A stretch of 64,000 nt of DNA from Flaccisagitta enflata (lineage: Eukaryota; Chaetognatha; Sagittoidea; Aphragmophora), in the NCBI GenBank assembly GCA_965153355.1, contig OZ231126.1:59396001-59460000 (forward strand). Reading direction: 5' to 3'. Made by a program: the position numbers and the translations under genes. The notes below the pieces were generated by a model. It was not told the DNA's origin. It saw only the letters and a list, made by a program, of their open reading frames with translations, and ran no database searches. Shown here one piece after another: positions 58,149-64,000 of the stretch. The stretch's first letter is position 1. Every line of letters starts with the position of its first letter.

Positions 58149-58872
58149 TTAATGGCGCGCTTTTTGGGCAGCGGCCCCGAAGGAGCCGATGACCAATGCT
58201 TTCACACAGGGAGAAATTTTCTCCTCCTCCTTCTTCTCCTCCTCCTTCTCCTTCTTCTCCGTCCCCCCCCTGGCTTCGAAGCTCAAATCGCAGCCTCAAG
58301 CCCAAATCACAGTCTCGAGCTTGAATCCCAGGCTCAGGGCTCAAATTCCAACCTTATGGCTAAAATCCCAGCTTCATCGCTCATATTCCGATCTTTTGGC
58401 TCAAATCCCCGCTTTGAAGCTCAAATCCCAGCCTTGAGGCTCAAATCTCAGTCTCCAGGCTAAAATCCCAGCCTCGAGGCTCAAATCCCAGCCCTTAAGC
58501 TCAAATCCCAGTCTCAAGGCACAAATCCCAGCCTTGAAGCTCAAATCCTAGCCTCGAAGCTCAAATACCAGCTTCCAAGCTCAAATCCCTGCCCCAAAGC
58601 TCAAATCACAACCTCAAAGCTCAAATCCCAGCCTCGAAGCTTAAATCTCAGCTATGAAGCCAAAATCACAGCCTCGAAGCTCAAATCACAGCCTCAAGGC
58701 CCTAATCCAAGCCTCAAGGCCCCAATCCCAGCCCCCAAGCCCTAATTCCATCCTTGAGGCCCAAATAACAACAGCATAGGTCATCGGCCCCTTCGGGGCC
58801 GCTGCCCCTCTAACCATCTCACACCCACATACACTCACATAGGGGCAACGGGTACCGCTGACCATCTAATAG
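58149..58872. mobile_element. family B element, copy 6 (complete)
   Basis: Left end GGGCAGCGGCCCCGAAGGAG and GATGACCAATGCTTTC. About 25 units of GCTCAAATCCCAGCCTCGAA type (58270-58770). Right end GGTCATCGGCCCCTTCGGGG, GGGGCAACGGGTACCGC and TGACCATCTAATAG. The best full-length example. Confidence 0.9.
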
Positions 58873-59208
58873 TAAGTATTAGCATAAGATATTGAAATGG
58901 TTTCCGGAGCCATTCGAGACCATGATTTTCGGATTCCTCGTCGAATATACTGCGGATTAGCTGAAAATGGCATATTTTTAGCAATTTCGAAGCATCTTTT
59001 GTCCTTTCAGAACACAAGACCCTTCAGTGAATATTTTGCCGCCCTATTTTTTCTGTAGATAGAAATAGAATAGCTCATCAAAACTTCAAAAAGAGAGAGA
59101 GAGAGAGAGAGAGAGGTAACAGACAGACACAGAGACAAAGACAGATAGATGCTTGTAGATTTGTACAAATATTGCTGAGCTCCATTGCTATCATCTTTTT
59201 TTTACCTA

Positions 59209-59476
59209 AAAACAAGGCCGGATACACGGCTATCGAAGTCGTGTACGGGTGGGCAGGGGCCATATTTGAGGTCACCAGACCGTTTGGGCCGGAGCAGTGA
59301 GGTAAAAAAATAAAATCATAAATCTGTTGTTTCGTTATTTTGATTTACGCGCTTTCTATTTCATTGCTACATGTTTCCTCATGTGAATAAACTCAATATA
59401 TAAAAGAAAGTGAAATGTGACCAACCGACCGACCGACAAACCGAAGTGGGTTTTAGAGTCGCGTGCACGCGACTAA
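59209..59476 (+). mobile_element. family A element, subtype a
   Basis: AACAAGGCCGGATACACGGC, GAAGTCGTGTACGGGTGGGC, GACCGACCGACAAACC core, and AGAGTCGCGTGCACGCGACT AATG at the end. Confidence 0.85.
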
Positions 59477-59669
59477 TGAATATCAAATACCTCAGAGCAA
59501 TAAAAATCATGAATTACAATGCAACATTTAAGAGTATTATGCCAACAAATAGATATTTATTTAAAGGACAAAACTCATAATCTGTTTTTTTAAGGAATTA
59601 GTCAAAGTAAGGGACTAGAAAATTAAAGAATTAATAATCTAAAGCAAGATATTCGCTTATATCAATCTT

Positions 59670-59679
<10 letters not shown>

Positions 59680-59765
<86 letters not shown>

Positions 59766-59789
59766 CTCTCTCTCTCCCCCTCTCTCTCA
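59680..59789. repeat. (CT)n microsatellite
   Basis: About 45 CT units then CCCCTCTCT variants. Confidence 0.95.
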
Positions 59790-60023
59790 GATCATTTACG
59801 AATAAACTTTTTTTTGCATTTGTAAACTTAATTTGCATATGATAGGATATCTTTGAATGCTAGCTGACGCTAGCTGACAAAACTGTTCATATTGAGCTTT
59901 GGCATACACATAGATATATATCAGGGCTAGTTTAATTTCATTGAGCGGGTTTGAGCGAGCACAGGAAGTTGGTCAAATCAAGGTCCTAATACTTTAAGTA
60001 TTTAATAAAATATCAAGAAAAAA

Positions 60024-62126
60024 AGGTACAGTACGAGAATCGAAGAATTGACCAACTCCAGGGAAGCGATATCTGCCAAACCGCTAGGAATCAAGCTAAA
60101 ATTTTTTACCCCATAATGCACCTATAGGTCCTCTATATTGCATAAGGTTTTGGAGCGAATCCGAGAATTTCATTTTTTTTTTACAAAAAAATTTTTTTCA
60201 GTTTTTTGCTGATTTTAACCACAAAAATTACACACGAAAAAAAATCTTTCATATGTATGTTAGTAAGACACATTTACATAAGATTCATTTTTTGTTGGAG
60301 ATTTTCCGCCCATTTTTGGGGCAACGGCACCCAAAACTCAAAAAACACAAAAAGTGGAATATCTCCTCAGGTTTTCAATAAAATCTTCTGATTTTTGGTG
60401 TGGTAGTAGTTTTTGGACTCACTAATAAGTGTGCAAAATTTCAGTTCTTCAAAAAAAATTTTGACACAGTTATGAAATTTTGAAATATTCACAAAATGCA
60501 ATGTAAGAGGTTTTACCCTCCAAAATTTTTTTTTGAAATAAAAAATTTTGCCGATTGTTATTTTTTGACATAGTTAATCATAAATTAAGAGTTTCTGAAA
60601 AAATTTTTTAACTAGCCCTCTTAGAAAAAAAATTTTTTTCTCAAAAATCGTGAAAATGACCTTTTTTTAAAAGTTGAATAAAAACTGTTCCTGTCATCCG
60701 ATCATCTTCATTTTTGTTGGAGTTGTTACCTATTATCTACCCTAACTTCACCTAAAATTTGAGCTCACTGCGCCAAACGGTAAAGGATATATTGACGTTC
60801 AAAGTTCCTTTGTCAGAGCAAAATCAGCAAAATTAGCATTTTGGCCATTTTTGAGCTTGCATAAAATTTCATTTTTTCTTCTAGAGACCTCCATTTTGGC
60901 TGAAGTTACTCAGGTTTAAGCATATATTCATATTCCAAAATTTCACACTTGTCAGCCAAGCCGTTTTAGGGATATGATGGTCCAAAGTTTTAAAAAACGC
61001 CAATTTTTCAACAAAAATTACAATGAAAATTTTTCCAAAAAATTTGAAAAAAAAGTTGTCCTCAAGGTTTTGAATCTGGGTGAATAAGATAATTCCCAAT
61101 TGTGTTGAACCCCCTTTTGGAAACCATTTTATGAAAATTTTTTGCTTATTTTTTTCCCTAAGATTTGGTTGAAAAATTGGCGTTTTTTAAAACTTTGGAC
61201 CATCATATCCCTAAAACGGCTTGGCTGACAAGTGTGAAATTTTGGAATATGAATATATGCTTAAACCCGAGTAACTTCAGCCAAAATGGAGGTCTCTGGA
61301 AGAAAAAATGAAATTTTATGCAAGCTCAAAAATGGCCAAAATGCCAATTTTGCTGATTTTGCTCTGACAAAGTAACTTTGAACATCAATATCTCCACAAC
61401 CGTTTGGCGTGAGCTCAATTTTAGGTGAGTTAGGGTAGATAATAGGTAACAACTCCACAAAAATGAAGATGATATGACAGGAACAGTTTTTATTCAACTT
61501 TAAAAAAGGGGTCATTTTCACGATTTTTGAGAAAAAAATTTTTTTTCTAAGAGGGCTAGTTAAAAAATTTTTTCAGAAACTCTTAATTTATTATTAACTA
61601 TGTCAAAAAATAACAATCGGCAAAATTTTTTATTTTAAAAAAAAATGTTGGAGGGTAAAACCTCTTACATTGCATTTTGTGAATATTTCAAAATTTCATA
61701 ACTGTGTCAAAATTTTTTGAAGAACTGAAATTTTGCACATATTAGTGAGTCCAAAACTACTACCACACAAAAATCAGAAGATTTTATTGAAAACCTGAGG
61801 AGATATTTCACTTTTTGTTTGAGTTTTGGGTGCCACCCCAAAATGGAAAATCTCACAAATGAATTTTATGTAAATGTATCTTCTTAATATACATATGAAA
61901 GAACTTTTTTTGGTGTGTAATTTTTGTAGTTAAAATCAGCAAAAAACTGAAAAAAATTTTTTTGTAAAAAAAAAAATGAAATTCTCGGATTCGCTCCAAA
62001 ACCTTATGCAATATAGAGGACCTATAGGTGCATAATAGGGTAAAAAATTTTAGATTGATTCCTAGCGGTTTGGCAGATATCGCTTCCCTGGAGTTGGTCA
62101 ATTCTTCGAATCTCGTACTGTACATA
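60024..62126. repeat. 2.1-kb imperfect palindrome
   Basis: The left arm (about 60024-61012) begins GGTACAGTACGAGAATCGAAG and AATTGACCAACTCCAGGGAA; the right arm (61168-62124) ends TTCCCTGGAGTTGGTCAATT and CGAATCTCGTACTGTAC. Matches continue to the inner ends (GGACCATCATATCCCTAAAA). The loop is about 155 bases. No long frame or transposase is visible. Confidence 0.9.
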
Positions 62127-62739
62127 TTTCAAATTTGGCTTGAATCATTGTCACCTCATTCTGTTTAAGATTCTAAAAAGAAAAAATGATATTTTTGTTT
62201 ATACTTTACGTATCGTTTTGCTATGAGAGACCTTTTTTGATGTTTTTTTTCATTTTTCTTATATTTTGACCTTTAATTATGTATCAAACAATTTTCACAT
62301 ACAGCAAATGTATTGTCTAGTCTACAGTCAAATCAAAGGCAAGAGTCTCACAATTCTAGTTATGTTTTTGATTTCTTAACATTCCAATTTTAACATTATC
62401 CAATATAATAAAATATACAACTATTGATCCAATGACGGCAAACATTGTTCCAGCGGACCCTCCGCTCTTCTAGCAAAACTTACATCTAACGCTTTTGCGA
62501 CTATGAGAAAGTAAGCTATATAAAAATTGTTTGTCATTAGATTTTAAAGAACTCTAATAGAAATTTGAGGGAAAAAATTATATCCATAAACATTGTGAAA
62601 AATAAGTAACAAATTCTTTGGACAAATAACATGCAGTACAATGGGTCAATGGGAGCAAAGACGACCTAGACTGGAGGATAGATTCTAGGTATTTTAATTT
62701 CATTTGATATATAGAAAATTTTAGATTTATGTCAATTTT
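62127..62739. other. AT-rich flank
   Basis: No exon. ATCTAACGCTTTTGCGACTA at 62486-62505 is an isolated family B terminus. Confidence 0.5.
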
Positions 62740-63135
62740 TGGGTAATGGCCCCGAAGGGGACAAAGTACTGTAGAACACAGGGTCCCTATGTTCATCCAT
62801 TCCTACATCAGTACTTCCATACCTCAATCCCCCCCCGCCCCATTTTCAGGGCTTTGTCTCTTTTGGGGCCTATTCTGACCAAAATTCTGCCAGATAGCCC
62901 AAATTAAAGCCCAAATCTAGGCAAAACGGCCCAATTCCAAGCAGAATAGGCTCAAAAGAAGATGAATCCCTGAGGATGGGGCAGGGGGGGATGGACGTAC
63001 AAATGTACATATGGATGGACGGACAGATTCCCCCTGGGTTTTACAGGACTTTTTCCCCTTTGGGTCGCTGCCCTGCTCCCCCTCAACTTAAAGCACACAT
63101 TAATCAAGCAGGGCACGAGTACCGCTGACCAATTA
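62740..63135. mobile_element. family B element, copy 7, reduced
   Basis: GGTAATGGCCCCGAAGGGG at the left. Right end CCCTTTGGGTCGCTGCCCTG, GCAGGGCACGAGTACCGCTG and ACCAATTACTG. The minisatellite is short and diverged (GCCCAAATCTAGGC). Confidence 0.7.
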
Positions 63136-63617
63136 CTGCTTTTGGGCTGCTATTTAACTTGTGACTTGACTTCATCAGGACCTTATTTTTCATCGTTCTA
63201 ATTTAGCCTATCAATTTTGAAGGAAAAAAATTAGCTCAATCGGACTAGTTGTACAGGTTTTACAGCCATTTTTCAAAAAGAACAATTTTTGTATCTACAT
63301 AAAAGAATATCACAAGAAATCGAAGTGTTCCAAAATGATTTTTTTTTTGTCAAGAACTTAAAAAAGAATAAAAAAACAAAAAACAAAAATGATGAGAAAT
63401 GGTTTCCATTTATATGTTTTTTAGTAACAGCAAAAAGATTTAACTACAAAACATCTTCATAAGAGTAATTCAATACATCCGTTTCTACACAGCCTTGATT
63501 GCTAGTTTGGATCGACCGACTTAGTTCATAATTTTTTCAACAAGCCTGACTCACAGCTCAACTTGAACAAGTTTCTAGTGTACAGTCAACTTGACAAAAA
63601 ATAAGGTTTGGATTCTT

Positions 63618-63623
63618 TTTATT
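63618..63623 (-). promoter_or_regulatory. possible polyadenylation signal
   Basis: AATAAA on the minus strand about 210 bases after the TAA stop of the edge gene. Position and orientation suit a polyadenylation signal, but the hexamer is common in AT-rich DNA. Confidence 0.25.
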
Positions 63624-63831
63624 TCAATGAGGCAAATCAGTGAAGTAAATATTACAATTTACAAAACAAAACATAAATCAATGCGATGTACGAATATAAA
63701 AAAAAGTTGATTAACGAGTTTGATGCTACACAAAAAGTTTACATGATGATTGATGAGCGACATAGTTACTCCAAATTCTAATTGTTTTTCTTAGTGACAG
63801 TGTTTCTTGATCACAATTTTCCACTGGCCAA

Positions 63832-64000
63832 TTACGAAATCAGATTGTCCAACCGGAGGAAGGCCGCAAAATGGTCGGCGTAAGGATCATCTGTTGCATC
63901 TCCCTCCACCAGCTCTTCCTGCACCGTGTCTCTATCACTAATGAAATCTTTGGTCCAATCCGAATCCATCATGAGACAGGCACTGTGCTCATTGCCATTA
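63832..64000 (-). CDS. C-terminal exon of an unrecognised gene, cut by the window edge
   Basis: The frame is open from the right edge to a TAA stop. Residues read NGNEHSACLMMDSDWTKDFI, SDRDTVQEELVEGDATDDPY and ADHFAAFLRLDNLIS. This non-repetitive acidic sequence, unlike the repeat-derived frames around it, looks like a genuine protein tail. No family is recognised. The stop bounds this gene, so the M17-like gene should lie between about 52 and 63.8 kb unless the two are nested. Confidence 0.5.
   Translation of the reverse strand, partial: NGNEHSACLMMDSDWTKDFISDRDTVQEELVEGDATDDPYADHFAAFLRLDNLIS

Overview
The window is nuclear DNA from an animal, most likely an invertebrate; the species cannot be named from it. 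Coding sequence is split into short exons with GT-AG introns. The recognisable genes are ionotropic glutamate receptors (iGluR), which are metazoan neuronal channels. Everything between the exons is packed with microsatellites and non-autonomous mobile elements. There is no bacterial or viral gene content. Nearly all long open frames are dinucleotide or trinucleotide repeats translated by chance and are left out.

Real coding sequence lies on the minus strand. iGluR gene 1 (about 15.4 kb down to 2.0 kb) shows seven exons. They cover ligand-binding half S1, M1, the pore loop, M3 and most of S2; its first exon was not found and its last exons lie beyond the left edge. iGluR gene 2 (about 50.1 kb down to 31.1 kb) shows eleven exons. 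They run from a signal-peptide-like segment through S1, M1, pore, M3, S2 and M4 to a stop codon, and the reading frame stays open across every junction. Five matching exons share intron positions and phases, so the genes are tandem paralogues. Neither shows an amino-terminal domain. Upstream of gene 2, at 52.2-52.5 kb, are two exons of a probable M17-type aminopeptidase with its stop codon. The right edge (63.8-64.0 kb) holds the last exon of an unrecognised gene.

The mobile fraction has several families. Family A (more than 30 copies) has a conserved start reading ACAAGGCC, a (GTCC)n-like core and a terminal palindrome such as AGTCGCGTGCACGCGACT followed by an A-run. It exists as several subtypes in which the start and the terminal hairpin change together. 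Family B has inverted GGGCCGCTGCCC ends around a roughly 20-bp minisatellite. Family C is a foldback element with a tRNA-like core. There is also a Penelope-like GIY-YIG fragment, a non-LTR reverse-transcriptase fragment, a mariner-like MITE and several long palindromes, the largest 2.1 kb.

Microsatellites reach up to and into the genes. One tract supplies a 5' splice site, others lie within about 50 bases of splice sites, and serine and asparagine runs in gene 2 look like repeats translated in frame. The least expected signals are the subtype-matched termini of family A, the 2.1-kb palindrome, and the paired divergence of the two receptors at pore and ligand positions.
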